Source of the DNA: Streptococcaceae bacterium
GTDB taxonomy: Bacteria > Bacillota > Bacilli > Lactobacillales > Streptococcaceae
Reading direction: 5' to 3'
DNA: 50,613 nt
Assembly (NCBI GenBank): GCA_031253335.1
Contig: JAIRWF010000015.1
Coordinates: forward strand, 1 to 50,613
The position numbers were made by a program, and so were the translations under genes. Of this stretch, positions 39,264 to 47,717 are shown in pieces. The notes below the pieces were generated by a model. That model was not told the DNA's origin, searched no databases, and saw only the letters and a list, made by a program, of their open reading frames with translations. Every line of letters begins with the position of its first letter. Position 1 is the stretch's first letter.

Positions 39264-40411
39264 ATCAAATGAAATTTCAATTCAAAAAGATAATTAAAAA
39301 TAGGTTTAATTATATTCCGTTGATCATTTTGATGGCCATAATTTCGGTATTTTTATACATGAATGTTATTTCTGTTCAAAAAACTGGCATTGTTGCACAA
39401 ACGCAGTCCAATATTTCGGCTGCAGAAACAGCCTTGCAGGAACAAAAAAGTAGTTTGAAAAATGTTTCAGGTCAGGATAAAATAGCATTAGAAGCGACAA
39501 TAGCGGCAAATGAAAAACAGATTACTACGAATCATCAAATCATTGCAGCATACAAATCTAAATCTTGGAAAATTTTATATCCATTATTAGAAAGTCAAGC
39601 TAAATCATTTTTGGCTAGCAATACCGATGGTTCTCTACCTCCTGAAGAAGTGGAGGCATTAGACCATGATGTTTTGATGTTTCAGGCCTTGGAAAAGAAA
39701 AATTTTCCTTATCAAGATCCTGCTTTGCCAACATCCGGCTTAAACTTCATGGTTTCAATGATGCAGTATGTCGTCCCATTGCTTCTTGTTCTGAGCCTAT
39801 TATTTATTCTGTCGCAGCTTTATTCGGCATCATTTAAAGAAGGTATCAATTTATCGTTACTTTATCCAAAGAGCCAGCTTCATTATTATCTTACTTCTAT
39901 TATTTCTGGGACTATCGTAAGTGTTTGCCTGCTTATGGGTGCTGCATTATTTTCGTTTATCCTTGCAGGAATTACAAATGGTGTTGGTCATTTGGATTAT
40001 CCTGTTTTATTTATCAACCTTGAAACAAAAGCAATGCATTTCCAAGAAGTTGGAAGTCTGATATTTCCAAGTTTGGTTATTTTTGGCTTATATATCTTAT
40101 TTTTAGTAAGCTTTATGTTCCTTATCTGCTATTTGACTCGTGAGCGTTTTGCAAGTTTATTTCTTGGTTTGTTAGGGCTTGTTGGTCTTGACTTGGCAAC
40201 TAATCAAATTGTGCCTTTACAAAAAATTGCTCAATATTTGCCTACGAGTTACCTGAATGCAGTATCAATCGTTACTGGAGAGTATGCGAAAAATATCAAT
40301 AACTATCAAGTTTCTTTCTTGAGTGGTGTTATCTGTTTAGGGTTTTCTATTGTCATCATTGTAAGTATAACTATCCTTGTTTTGAGCAAAAATTTACAGT
40401 CAAACAGATAG
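39260..40411 (+). CDS. ABC-2 type permease with a long external coiled-coil loop
   Basis: 383 residues. One N-terminal membrane segment (about 16-36) is followed by an external region (about 40-165) with a coiled-coil-like stretch rich in Ala, Gln, Glu and Lys. About five further hydrophobic segments lie in 170-380. This is the layout of the bacteriocin/lantibiotic immunity and YhgE-like ABC-2 permeases. It is translated together with the ATPase and probably senses or exports the secreted peptide. Confidence 0.8.
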   Translation: MNQMKFQFKKIIKNRFNYIPLIILMAIISVFLYMNVISVQKTGIVAQTQSNISAAETALQEQKSSLKNVSGQDKIALEATIAANEKQITTNHQIIAAYKSKSWKILYPLLESQAKSFLASNTDGSLPPEEVEALDHDVLMFQALEKKNFPYQDPALPTSGLNFMVSMMQYVVPLLLVLSLLFILSQLYSASFKEGINLSLLYPKSQLHYYLTSIISGTIVSVCLLMGAALFSFILAGITNGVGHLDYPVLFINLETKAMHFQEVGSLIFPSLVIFGLYILFLVSFMFLICYLTRERFASLFLGLLGLVGLDLATNQIVPLQKIAQYLPTSYLNAVSIVTGEYAKNINNYQVSFLSGVICLGFSIVIIVSITILVLSKNLQSNR

Positions 40412-40577
40412 TCATCAAACTTTGAGGCTCTATCTTGGAGATAATTAACAGAAAAATAGCTTATTCAAATGTTCTTGCTGGGCAGCAAGGTTAAAGTTGT
40501 TGCCTATTGACAACTTTTTTCAGTCTATTCGCTTGAAATAAGAAGCTCATTTCTTTATAATTCTTTTAGGAGGTTTT

Positions 40578-40697
40578 ATGATTAAGTTTGATGCGATGGA
40601 TAAGAAGATTATTGAAGCGTTTTGTCTGGTTGCAAGCGAAAGCGACACTATTGCTGAAGTCACAATGTCAAGAATTGCTGTTAAAGGATGTTTATGA
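40578..40697 (+). pseudogene. 39-codon remnant of a TetR-type regulator
   Basis: Begins MIKFDAMDKKIIEAFCLVAS behind a perfect TTAGGAGG and ends in TGA overlapping the next gene. Residues 8-36 align with residues 9-38 of the TetR protein at 37496-38068 (IxxAFC..., then T/L-kIA). It is therefore the N-terminal end of a paralogous regulator, cut off before the recognition helix. It may survive as a translational lead-in for the second permease. Confidence 0.65.
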
Positions 40698-41614
40698 AGA
40701 ATACTTTTCAACAAGAAATTTTTTACGTGATTAAATCAAAAATCTTGATTTTAAGCGTCATCGCTGCTTTGGTTTTTATTGGTTTTAGTGTTGTCCAAGG
40801 CATTAGTACGCAAAAATCTGCTGTTACCCTTTTAAAAATGGGCCAAAAAAGCGATAGTAATTTTCAACGAGATATAACTAAAAACTATCATATAACCATT
40901 GATGCAAATGGAGATGAATCTATTAGTAATTCTGCTAGATATGATCTTGAGGAAGTGATTAAAGCGGATTATCAATTAACTCTTTTTGGTTTCCCTCAGT
41001 ATGTTTTCAAAGCTTACGGGCTAACTTTGTTCTACCTAATGACTGGCTTACTAGGAATCTTTCTTGCTAGTTATGATTACAAATATAAAACTTTTAAACG
41101 AAGATTGGAAAGTGGAACTTGGAAATCGATCATAGCCAGTAAATTTTTATCATTAACGACTCTTACGCTATTTATTTTTATGCTTACTACAGTTGTTGCG
41201 ATGCTTGTTGGTGGTGTTTTATCTATTATCTTGAAAATAAATCCTGATTATCCAAACCTAGTGGTAGCACCTTCTTTTATGGATGTCGTCCATTTGGCTG
41301 GGATAGTTTGGATGATCACGTTATTTCCATCTTTAGCTTGTTTAGCTGTGACACTGGCATTTAAAAAGAGTAATGTTATTATTATTTGCTTTTTAGTTTA
41401 TCATATCATGATTCCTAATTTAGGAAAGTTTGATTATACAAACTCAGTTTTAAATATCTTTTCCCATTTTGGACAGAATTTAAATATAGATATGTTGCCT
41501 TATATTCCAATTTCCTATCCTTTATCGTTTATTCTAATGATTGGCTATTGTTTAGCAATAATACTAATTTCTTTAAAAGTCTTCTATAGTTATAGGCGGT
41601 ATCGGTTAGATTAA
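40694..41614 (+). CDS. Second ABC-2 type permease of the island
   Basis: 306 residues from ATG 40694, with AAAGGA at a good distance. There is a first membrane segment near 16-36, an external loop (about 37-100), then about five membrane segments to the end. It resembles ABC-2/lantibiotic-protection permeases and lacks its own ATPase, so it may share the one at 38649. It sits downstream of the TetR remnant. Confidence 0.78.
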   Translation: MKNTFQQEIFYVIKSKILILSVIAALVFIGFSVVQGISTQKSAVTLLKMGQKSDSNFQRDITKNYHITIDANGDESISNSARYDLEEVIKADYQLTLFGFPQYVFKAYGLTLFYLMTGLLGIFLASYDYKYKTFKRRLESGTWKSIIASKFLSLTTLTLFIFMLTTVVAMLVGGVLSIILKINPDYPNLVVAPSFMDVVHLAGIVWMITLFPSLACLAVTLAFKKSNVIIICFLVYHIMIPNLGKFDYTNSVLNIFSHFGQNLNIDMLPYIPISYPLSFILMIGYCLAIILISLKVFYSYRRYRLD

Positions 41615-41704
41615 AAAATTAGTGGAAATTCTATAACTGGCGTTTCCGTTCTTGTCCGTTCTTGATAGTGACACGTTAGGGTTCAACTGAAAAAGCAATA
41701 GTAC

Positions 41705-41750
41705 TTAAAAAATGTAACAAAAAACAGCTTCGAGAGCTGTTTTTCTTATT
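41705..41750. terminator. thrB terminator, right copy of the island-flanking repeat
   Basis: AAAACAGCT-TCGAG-AGCTGTTTT with T runs on both strands, just past the thrB stop. The flanks (TTAAAAAATGTAAC, TTTTTCTTATT) repeat those at 37434-37482. Confidence 0.88.
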
Positions 41751-42609
41751 TCTTGATATGTGCGCCTGTCAAATCTGACGAGAGGCTGCGGACGTCGGCG
41801 TAGTGGGCTGTCAAATTTGACAGGAGCTCTGGAGCTTTGTCCTGTGGGGCTAGAGTCATAATCGTAGAGCCTGCGCCTGAGAGGTATGTGCCGTAAGCGC
41901 CGTGTGCATGGGCGATTGCGCGGACTGTCGTCACGTCTGGAATGAGAGTGGCTCGGTAGGACTCGTGGAAGAGGTCTTGCTCCATGAGGGCGCCTGCCTG
42001 GGCGTAGTTTTTATTGGCAAGTGCCGCAACAAGGACATTGGCACGGGAGCTTGCAAGAACTGCCTCAGGGCGGCTGAAGTCATCTGGTAATACGGCGCGC
42101 GCTGCGTGGGTTGAGACATTGTAAGGTGGGATAACCGCAATCAGGGCGCAATCTGGAGCTGGTAGGGTCTGATAATTGAAATGCTCAGGGTCCTGAGACC
42201 CTACAACAAGTCCTCCTAAGATAGCTGGGGCAACATTGTCAGGATGGCCTTCAATGTCACAAGCAAGGCGTAGCATTTCCTCAGTCGTAAGGCCAAGCCC
42301 CGCCAAATGGTCGGCCAGGAGAATGCCTGCGACTATCGCCGAGGAGCTGGAGCCCAATCCGTGCTCGAGGGGAATGTCGCTCGTCATGCGAAGCGTTTGC
42401 GGCGTGAGGCTGGGCGCAATTTTCAGGGCTGTTGTTAAAATGAGATTTGACGCATCACTTGCTATTTCTGGGCCCAGGTCGTGGTCAATGTGCCAAGTAT
42501 CTGCTGAGCCTGTGATTTCTAGGGTGAGGTAGAGGTTGACCGCGAGTCCAAGTGAATCAAAGCCACAACCAAGGTTCGCAGACGTTGCAGGGACGATAAT
42601 CTTAGTCAT
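41746..42609 (-). CDS. thrB: Homoserine kinase
   Basis: Phosphorylates homoserine on the way to threonine. It has 287 residues from ATG 42609 (GGAG upstream). GHMP-kinase hallmarks: VPATSANLGCGFDSLG near 6-21, the ATP loop HGLGSSSSA at 83-91 and a late YLSGAGSTIM. It overlaps the end of thrC by 8 nt. Two recurrent palindromes lie in its 3' end (41768, 41809). Confidence 0.96.
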   Translation of the reverse strand: MTKIIVPATSANLGCGFDSLGLAVNLYLTLEITGSADTWHIDHDLGPEIASDASNLILTTALKIAPSLTPQTLRMTSDIPLEHGLGSSSSAIVAGILLADHLAGLGLTTEEMLRLACDIEGHPDNVAPAILGGLVVGSQDPEHFNYQTLPAPDCALIAVIPPYNVSTHAARAVLPDDFSRPEAVLASSRANVLVAALANKNYAQAGALMEQDLFHESYRATLIPDVTTVRAIAHAHGAYGTYLSGAGSTIMTLAPQDKAPELLSNLTAHYADVRSLSSDLTGAHIKK

Positions 42610-44020
42610 GAGAGAGAATCTCCTCAATCGTAGCACGGATAGCAGATTTTTCAATTACTTGTGTTTGTGTCACGGTGCGCTTTGTCAGGTCTTTTAGATT
42701 CTCAGGTATCTGCGCGTCGTCGAGTGCCTTGCCAGTCGCCGCTTCAACGGTAGCTGGAAATTTATAAGGGGAGGCTGTGGCGAGAACAACATTGTACGTC
42801 GAATCTTGGCTCTCCGCTTTATAGTACTCGCAGGCACCATAGGCGACAGCAGTGTGGGGATCGAGGATATAGTTGAAATTATCAAACACGTCGTCAATCA
42901 GGGCTGTGGTTGCCGCATCATCGAGCGTATAGCTTGAGAAAGTCTCCTTCATCTGGGTAAATACAGCCTCGGGCACTGTGTAGCGGCCGTCGTTAGCGAG
43001 TGCAGCCTGGGTTTCTTTGACAAGACGAGACCCTCCCATATGATAGACAAATCGCTCAAAGTTAGAGCTGACAAGGATGTCCATGGATGGTGAATTGGTC
43101 ACATAGAATTCACGGGCGCGGTCATAAACTCCCGTCTCGAAAAAGTCGAATAAGACGCTGTTTTTATTGGTCGCACAGATGAGATGACCGACCGGAAGGC
43201 CCATTTTCTTGGCATAATAGCCCGCAAGAATATTCCCAAAGTTCCCAGTTGGTACGGTATAGTTGACTTTATCGCCCTTTTGAATCTTGTCAGATTTGAC
43301 AAGTTCACTGTAAGTCCAGAAATAATAGACAATCTGCGGCAATAACCGGCCAAAATTGATTGAATTGGCGCTGGTGAAGAAACTTTTCGTGTCAAATTTG
43401 ATAACGAAAGCCGCATCCTGGAAAATCTCCTTGACCGCCCGCTGCGCGTCATCAAAATTTCCCTTGATAGCCACCGCATGCACATTTGCGGCGGTTTGCG
43501 TGGTCATTTGCAGACGCTGAATTTCAGAAATTCCCGAATCAGGGAAAAATGTAATGACTTCCGTTTGCGGCACACCCGAAAAGCCTGACATCACAGCTGA
43601 CCCTGTGTCTCCTGAGGTTGCAGCGAGTATCACGGCCTTGCGACTTTCTCCGCCTGCCTTTAGAGAAGCTGTCATCAAGTAGGGCAAAAGCTGCAAAGCC
43701 ACATCTTTAAAAGCAGAAGTATGCCCATGAAACAGCTCCAAGACACTTTCCCCATCCGTCAAATGATGCAGCGCCACGGGTAATGCGTCTGAGTAGGCTG
43801 CTTGTACAAAGCCCGCAACCTCATCCGCAGAAAACTCGGGCAGATACAGACCCACAATCTTCGCGGCTAGTGCCTCATAATCAAGCCCCAGAAAATCATC
43901 CAGCACCAACTCGGGAAACTCCGTTGGCACAAACAGCCCACCCTCGCGGGATAAGCCCTGAACGATTGCCTCAGGCCCTGACAACTCAAGGCTTGTGTCC
44001 CGTGTACTTGTAAATTTCAT
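42602..44020 (-). CDS. thrC: Threonine synthase
   Basis: PLP enzyme converting O-phosphohomoserine to threonine, 472 residues. The PLP lysine is Lys105 in HGHTSAFKDVALQ, and SGDTGSAV near 136-143 binds the cofactor phosphate. The FNYILDPHTAVAYG region near 383-396 is also family-typical. Middle gene of hom-thrC-thrB. Palindromes at 43289 and 43391 lie within it. Confidence 0.96.
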   Translation of the reverse strand: MKFTSTRDTSLELSGPEAIVQGLSREGGLFVPTEFPELVLDDFLGLDYEALAAKIVGLYLPEFSADEVAGFVQAAYSDALPVALHHLTDGESVLELFHGHTSAFKDVALQLLPYLMTASLKAGGESRKAVILAATSGDTGSAVMSGFSGVPQTEVITFFPDSGISEIQRLQMTTQTAANVHAVAIKGNFDDAQRAVKEIFQDAAFVIKFDTKSFFTSANSINFGRLLPQIVYYFWTYSELVKSDKIQKGDKVNYTVPTGNFGNILAGYYAKKMGLPVGHLICATNKNSVLFDFFETGVYDRAREFYVTNSPSMDILVSSNFERFVYHMGGSRLVKETQAALANDGRYTVPEAVFTQMKETFSSYTLDDAATTALIDDVFDNFNYILDPHTAVAYGACEYYKAESQDSTYNVVLATASPYKFPATVEAATGKALDDAQIPENLKDLTKRTVTQTQVIEKSAIRATIEEILSHD

Positions 44021-44125
44021 CTTTTTTATTCCTTTTCAGAAATTTTCTTGAAAACTATCTCACTCCCGCGCTTTGTCTTTTGAAAGCTAATTCCTAACGT
44101 TTTCCTCAGCCTTCAACTTTACCTC

Positions 44126-44139
44126 TGTCAAATCTGACA
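44126..44139. repeat. Recurrent palindrome TGTCAAATCTGACA between hom and thrC
   Basis: It lies in the 174-bp hom-thrC spacer; a second copy (44231-44244) lies in the 3' end of hom. No terminator or T-box-like leader is visible in the spacer. Confidence 0.88.
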
Positions 44140-44194
44140 GCCCCATTCCCAGAATCCTTTTTAAGAAAAACCATCAAAATAAACCCATCAACTC

Positions 44195-45463
44195 CTACAT
44201 CACCCGCATAATCGCCTGACACCTCACACCTGTCAAATCTGACAGGGCACTATCAAGCTTCTCACGCGCCACCAAATCAACCACAAAGACGATAGAAGCC
44301 GTATCCGCACTCGTCTCCCGCTGCAAAACACTGTCAATCAAGAGGCCATGCGCCCCAAAGGTCGTCGTAATCTGCCCAAGCACACCAGGCTCATTTTTCG
44401 CCTCAAGCCGCAAATAATACTTATTCACGCCCTCGCCAACATAGGTCAACCCCGCCTCAGGCACGCGATTCACATAGCTATCATAGGCCACGTCTTTATC
44501 AATCGCATTGGCAATTTCAATCACGTCCCCAACCACTGCGGACGCAGTCGGCAAGGACCCCGCCCCACGACCGTAGAACATCAGATCATCCACCGCGTTC
44601 CCGTGGATAAACACCGCATTAAACTCATTTGCCACCGCCGCAAGTAAATGCTGCGAAGCCACCAAAGTCGGCTGTACAGAGCCCTGCAAATTCCGCCCCG
44701 ACTTCTTTGCCGCAGCCAAGAGCTTAATCTTATAGCCCAATTCGCCTGCGACATCCACATCGAGCGCGCTCACACCACGAATCCCAACCGTCGGAATCTT
44801 ATCAATCCCAACCACTTCGCCAAAGCCAAGCGCCATGAGGATTGAGAGCTTATTCGCCGCATCAATCCCATCCACATCAGCCGTCGGATCCGCCTCCGCA
44901 AAACCAAGCTCCTGCGCTTTCTTGAGCGCCACATCAAAGCCAAGCCCCGCCACTTCCATCTGCGTGAGAATATAGTTCGTCGTCCCATTCACGATCCCAC
45001 TGATTTCCTCAATATCATTGGAGGTCAATGGCGCTTGCAGCGCGTCAAGTACGGGAATCCCACCCCCAACAGACGCTTCAAAACGCAGCATCACGTGATT
45101 ATCCGCCGAAGCCTCGACCAGCTCTTTGTAGGAATGCGCCACCATCGCTTTATTCGCCGTCACAAAGTGCTTGCCCGCCTTCATCGCCCGAAGCGCCCAG
45201 CTAGAAGCCGGTTCAATACCCCCTAGCACCTCGATAATAATCGCAATCTCAGGATCTTCTAAAATCGCGTCCACCGACTCCGTAAATAAGCTATCTGGCG
45301 CCTCTACCTTACGAGGCTCCGCAACAGACTTCACGAGCACCCGCGCCACCTCAAGCTCAACACCCGTTTTTTGCACAATCGCATCATGATTCATCGTGAG
45401 CGTCTGATAAACCCCGCTCCCAACCGTCCCAAAGCCCAAGAGGCCAATTTTGATCTTCTTCAT
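44195..45463 (-). CDS. hom: Homoserine dehydrogenase
   Basis: NAD(P)-dependent reduction of aspartate semialdehyde to homoserine, 422 residues. The Rossmann motif is GFGTVGSG (10-17), then GGIEPA near 81-86 and GTTNYILTQM near 164-173. The C-terminal ACT domain (about 345-422) is for threonine feedback. The ATG is 6 nt behind an extended -10 box, so the operon's mRNA is likely leaderless; no T-box or attenuator is possible upstream of it. First gene of hom-thrC-thrB. Confidence 0.96.
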   Translation of the reverse strand: MKKIKIGLLGFGTVGSGVYQTLTMNHDAIVQKTGVELEVARVLVKSVAEPRKVEAPDSLFTESVDAILEDPEIAIIIEVLGGIEPASSWALRAMKAGKHFVTANKAMVAHSYKELVEASADNHVMLRFEASVGGGIPVLDALQAPLTSNDIEEISGIVNGTTNYILTQMEVAGLGFDVALKKAQELGFAEADPTADVDGIDAANKLSILMALGFGEVVGIDKIPTVGIRGVSALDVDVAGELGYKIKLLAAAKKSGRNLQGSVQPTLVASQHLLAAVANEFNAVFIHGNAVDDLMFYGRGAGSLPTASAVVGDVIEIANAIDKDVAYDSYVNRVPEAGLTYVGEGVNKYYLRLEAKNEPGVLGQITTTFGAHGLLIDSVLQRETSADTASIVFVVDLVAREKLDSALSDLTGVRCQAIMRVM

Positions 45464-45469
45464 ACTTTA

Positions 45470-45478
45470 ATTATAGCA
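45470..45478 (-). promoter_or_regulatory. Extended -10 of hom, leaderless arrangement
   Basis: TGCTATAAT on the minus strand ends 6 nt before the hom ATG. Confidence 0.7.
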
Positions 45479-45536
45479 TATCTTTTGCAATTTTTAGACT
45501 ATTTAATAGAAGCCGACAACACGTCACACTAGCCCT

Positions 45537-46388
45537 TTACAGCTCTTCAGTAATCCCCAGATACCTCTGCGCCATCTCTCGCAAAAAGTCCGCATGATGT
45601 TCGCTCTCCAAAAGATTAAAAATATGCACCGCTTCTCGTATCTGCGCTACACCAGCCACCTTATCCCCAAAACGATAGCCAAAACACCCCTCCACATAAT
45701 AAATCAATGCCCGTGAAAACAAATCATCCACCTTTGTAAAGTCCTCCACATAGACCAAAAGCTCACGCGCTGCCTTTTCTTCCCCCTCTTGAATCAGGGT
45801 AAAAATCCCCTTCACATAGATCTGCGACACCCGCCTACTAAAGTGAAAAATCTGATTATGCTGTGCTGCAGTCTCCTGCAAGTTTGTCAAAAGAAGCCGC
45901 ATCACCCCCACCGAAAACTGCGAAATCACTGCGTTCAAGATTGTCAGCTCATAAGTCCCCCAGTCAACCACCTCCAGCAAAAAAGCCGCTAAACGTGATT
46001 GCTCTGCTTTTGTTAAAAACTCCCCATCTGTCAACTCATGATACAACGCCTTCGCAGCAAGCGCAAAACTCCAATCCCTAGAGTAATCCGCAAGTTCCTT
46101 CAAAGCCTTATCGTCCTGCCGATAGTAGAGTGGATAAAGTTGCGTCAAGGCTTCATTGTGCTTTGACGCCCGAAAGTCCTCCGCATAACCCTCAAACTCC
46201 GTCAAAGTCAACTTCATCTTATCGAGTGCCTGACAAAACTTATCCAGCGCAAGCGAGTTCTCCCCCTTTTCAAAACGCGACAAAGCCGACTTCGACAACT
46301 CCGGCTCAAAGCTTGTCACCTTAAAACCCCGCTGCAGCCGAATCGTCCGAAACACATCCCCATAATTACTATAAACCTGTGTCACCAT
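45537..46388 (-). CDS. Rgg/GadR/MutR-family transcriptional regulator
   Basis: 283 residues. An N-terminal XRE-type helix-turn-helix (about 8-60, with LSKSALSRFEKGENSLALDKFCQAL) is followed by an all-helical repeat domain (about 80-280), as in Rgg proteins, which bind short hydrophobic peptide pheromones. The ATG is 7 nt after TATAAT, without a Shine-Dalgarno. It lies between hom and the bacteriocin locus and is a candidate regulator of the latter. I found no short hydrophobic peptide gene next to it. Confidence 0.88.
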   Translation of the reverse strand: MVTQVYSNYGDVFRTIRLQRGFKVTSFEPELSKSALSRFEKGENSLALDKFCQALDKMKLTLTEFEGYAEDFRASKHNEALTQLYPLYYRQDDKALKELADYSRDWSFALAAKALYHELTDGEFLTKAEQSRLAAFLLEVVDWGTYELTILNAVISQFSVGVMRLLLTNLQETAAQHNQIFHFSRRVSQIYVKGIFTLIQEGEEKAARELLVYVEDFTKVDDLFSRALIYYVEGCFGYRFGDKVAGVAQIREAVHIFNLLESEHHADFLREMAQRYLGITEEL

Positions 46389-46395
46389 CTTCCAT

Positions 46396-46401
46396 ATTAT
46401 A
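46396..46401 (-). promoter_or_regulatory. -10 box of the rgg gene, leaderless arrangement
   Basis: TATAAT on the minus strand ends 7 nt before the ATG. The TGn extension is not exact here. Confidence 0.55.
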
Positions 46402-46424
46402 CACCTTCAAATGACTTACAGCTT

Positions 46425-46448
46425 AAACAAAAAAGCCCAAAGGCTTTT
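46425..46448 (-). terminator. Terminator of the small membrane-protein gene
   Basis: AAAAGCC-TTTG-GGCTTTT then TTTGTTT on the minus strand, just downstream of the stop at 46457. Confidence 0.8.
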
Positions 46449-46456
46449 AGTTGCTG

Positions 46457-46663
46457 TTAGGGTGCAAAGGCACCACTCAGCAAAGAAATCCCAATCACTA
46501 AAAGAATCACGCCAAAGAAAAACCCATAAAAGTACCCCAAAATCCGCATCGGATTATCCCCCTTGTGATCAGCCGCCCGATAAGCTCTAAACGCGCGTAC
46601 ACCCCAGATAAACTGCCATATCGCCAGAAGCAACAACACAATCCCAAAAATCGTATAAATCAT
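46457..46663 (-). CDS. Small two-helix membrane protein
   Basis: 68 residues from ATG 46663, which is 7 nt from GGAGG; a GTG one codon earlier is too close. Two hydrophobic segments (about 3-22 and 43-63) flank a basic/polar loop (RAFRAYRAADHKGDN). Its size and position at the end of a bacteriocin locus would suit an immunity or accessory protein, but such proteins are common and I cannot assign a function. Confidence 0.65.
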   Translation of the reverse strand: MIYTIFGIVLLLLAIWQFIWGVRAFRAYRAADHKGDNPMRILGYFYGFFFGVILLVIGISLLSGAFAP

Positions 46664-46675
46664 CACTTAACCTCC

Positions 46676-47056
46676 TTATGCCAACACATCACACTTTTTC
46701 TCAAAATCCTTTTTAGAAAAAATCTCATACTTCGTGTTGCTGTTTTCATTATAAATCAGCCAATCGCCCGCATAGCCAATCACGGGCATAAACGCACTGG
46801 CAATCGTTAATGTATCCCTTAAAGGATCATCAAATAAAATATCTGGCTTTTTGAACGACTCTCCTTTTAACATTTTATCGTACATCGCCCCCATTAAATT
46901 CCCTCCACCTTTAGCAGGAGTCATCTCTGAGTCTCGATGCCAGTTAATCAGCCTCCTTTGAAGCCCATCTTTCAACCAAGCCGGATAAGCATCCAAACCC
47001 GCCTTCGGATCAATCTGCCAAACCTCAACAACCTTATTCCCTAACTTTGCTTTCAT
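46676..47056 (-). CDS. Paralog family member 1 (GDWLI protein), unknown function
   Basis: 126 residues from ATG 47056 (GGAGG upstream; overlaps the preceding gene by 23 nt). The N-terminus MKAKLGNKVVEVWQI and the late GDWLIYNENSNTKYEIFSKKDFEKK match the two other members at 47034-47306 and 48425-48769. It lacks a signal peptide or membrane segment. The GDW/YLI segment recalls phage-type PGDYI proteins. A role in immunity is possible but unproven. Confidence 0.7.
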   Translation of the reverse strand: MKAKLGNKVVEVWQIDPKAGLDAYPAWLKDGLQRRLINWHRDSEMTPAKGGGNLMGAMYDKMLKGESFKKPDILFDDPLRDTLTIASAFMPVIGYAGDWLIYNENSNTKYEIFSKKDFEKKCDVLA

Positions 47057-47306
47057 CAAAAGTAACCTCCCTCTTAAATTTTTTCTCAGACAATACAATT
47101 ATGTTATTTTTTGAAAGTTGAATCAGATAATCTCCCGGTGTCGCAACAGAATTAAACGTCTGGGAAGTAACCCTCAAAACATTATTATTCTGTGAATACC
47201 ATTTGATGGCCTTCCTATCAAATGCTTCTTGCACCCATTTATCTATAATCACATCGTCTGAAACTCTCCAAACATCTACCAATTTCCCCCCATACTGCGC
47301 TTTCAT
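47034..47306 (-). CDS. Paralog family member 2 (GDYLI protein), unknown function
   Basis: 90 residues from ATG 47306 (CGGAGGAG upstream). It shares MKAQYGGKLVDVWRV at the N-terminus and PGDYLIQLSKNNIIVLSEKKFKRE near the end with its paralogs. Soluble. It is coupled to member 1. The preceding spacer (47307-47513) holds CCCTTGA-N6-TCAAGGG and a stretch (GGCTAACTT..CAATTTGC) also found after member 3, suggesting local duplication and decay. Confidence 0.7.
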   Translation of the reverse strand: MKAQYGGKLVDVWRVSDDVIIDKWVQEAFDRKAIKWYSQNNNVLRVTSQTFNSVATPGDYLIQLSKNNIIVLSEKKFKREVTFDESKVRE

Positions 47307-47513
47307 ATTAACTCCTCCGGATTCCAATACTTCCAACTTAAATTTTTTATGGAAATTATCTAACTAAAAAAATTGGCAAATTGTAAAATAAAGTTAGCCC
47401 CTTGAGTATCTTTCAAGGGACACAAAAACACCACGAAGTTCTATACTTGTAGTTAAACCCAAAAGGGTGCAAAGGCCCCTTTCAAAGCTTTTCTACTTTT
47501 TATTAATAATCTT

Positions 47514-47717
47514 TCAATATGGTCGAATACCTGCTCGTTTAACAGCAGGCCATGTTATTGGTGCATAAGGAGAGAACTTTCCTGCAGAATTTAATGAAAA
47601 ACCAACAATGTAACTTGCAGCTCTTACTAGTGGTCCAAAAATATCTCCGCCTCCTGTGATATGACTGAGCTCTTCGTTAGAAATCTGATCAAATTTCAAC
47701 AATTTATATTTTTTCAT
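47514..47717 (-). CDS. Double-glycine bacteriocin-like precursor B
   Basis: 67 residues. Leader ...FDQISNEELSHITGG (Gly22-Gly23), then a 44-residue core opening GDIFGPLVRAASYIVG with a GxxxG motif (GDIFG) and ending KRAGIRPY. The leader fits peptides cut by a C39-peptidase ABC exporter. The start has AAAGAGG, and its ATG overlaps the stop of the membrane-protein gene before it, so it is translationally coupled. With precursor A it resembles a two-peptide class IIb pair. No transporter lies in the window. Confidence 0.78.
   Translation of the reverse strand: MKKYKLLKFDQISNEELSHITGGGDIFGPLVRAASYIVGFSLNSAGKFSPYAPITWPAVKRAGIRPY

Noticed and set aside
45464-45536. T-box or attenuator upstream of hom-thrC-thrB
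   Set aside because: Only 73 bp to rgg and the -10 box is 6 nt from the ATG, so there is no room for a leader.
46389-46456. Short hydrophobic pheromone gene next to rgg
   Set aside because: The gap holds only the rgg promoter and the terminator of the small membrane-protein gene; no short hydrophobic ORF with a ribosome binding site was found.
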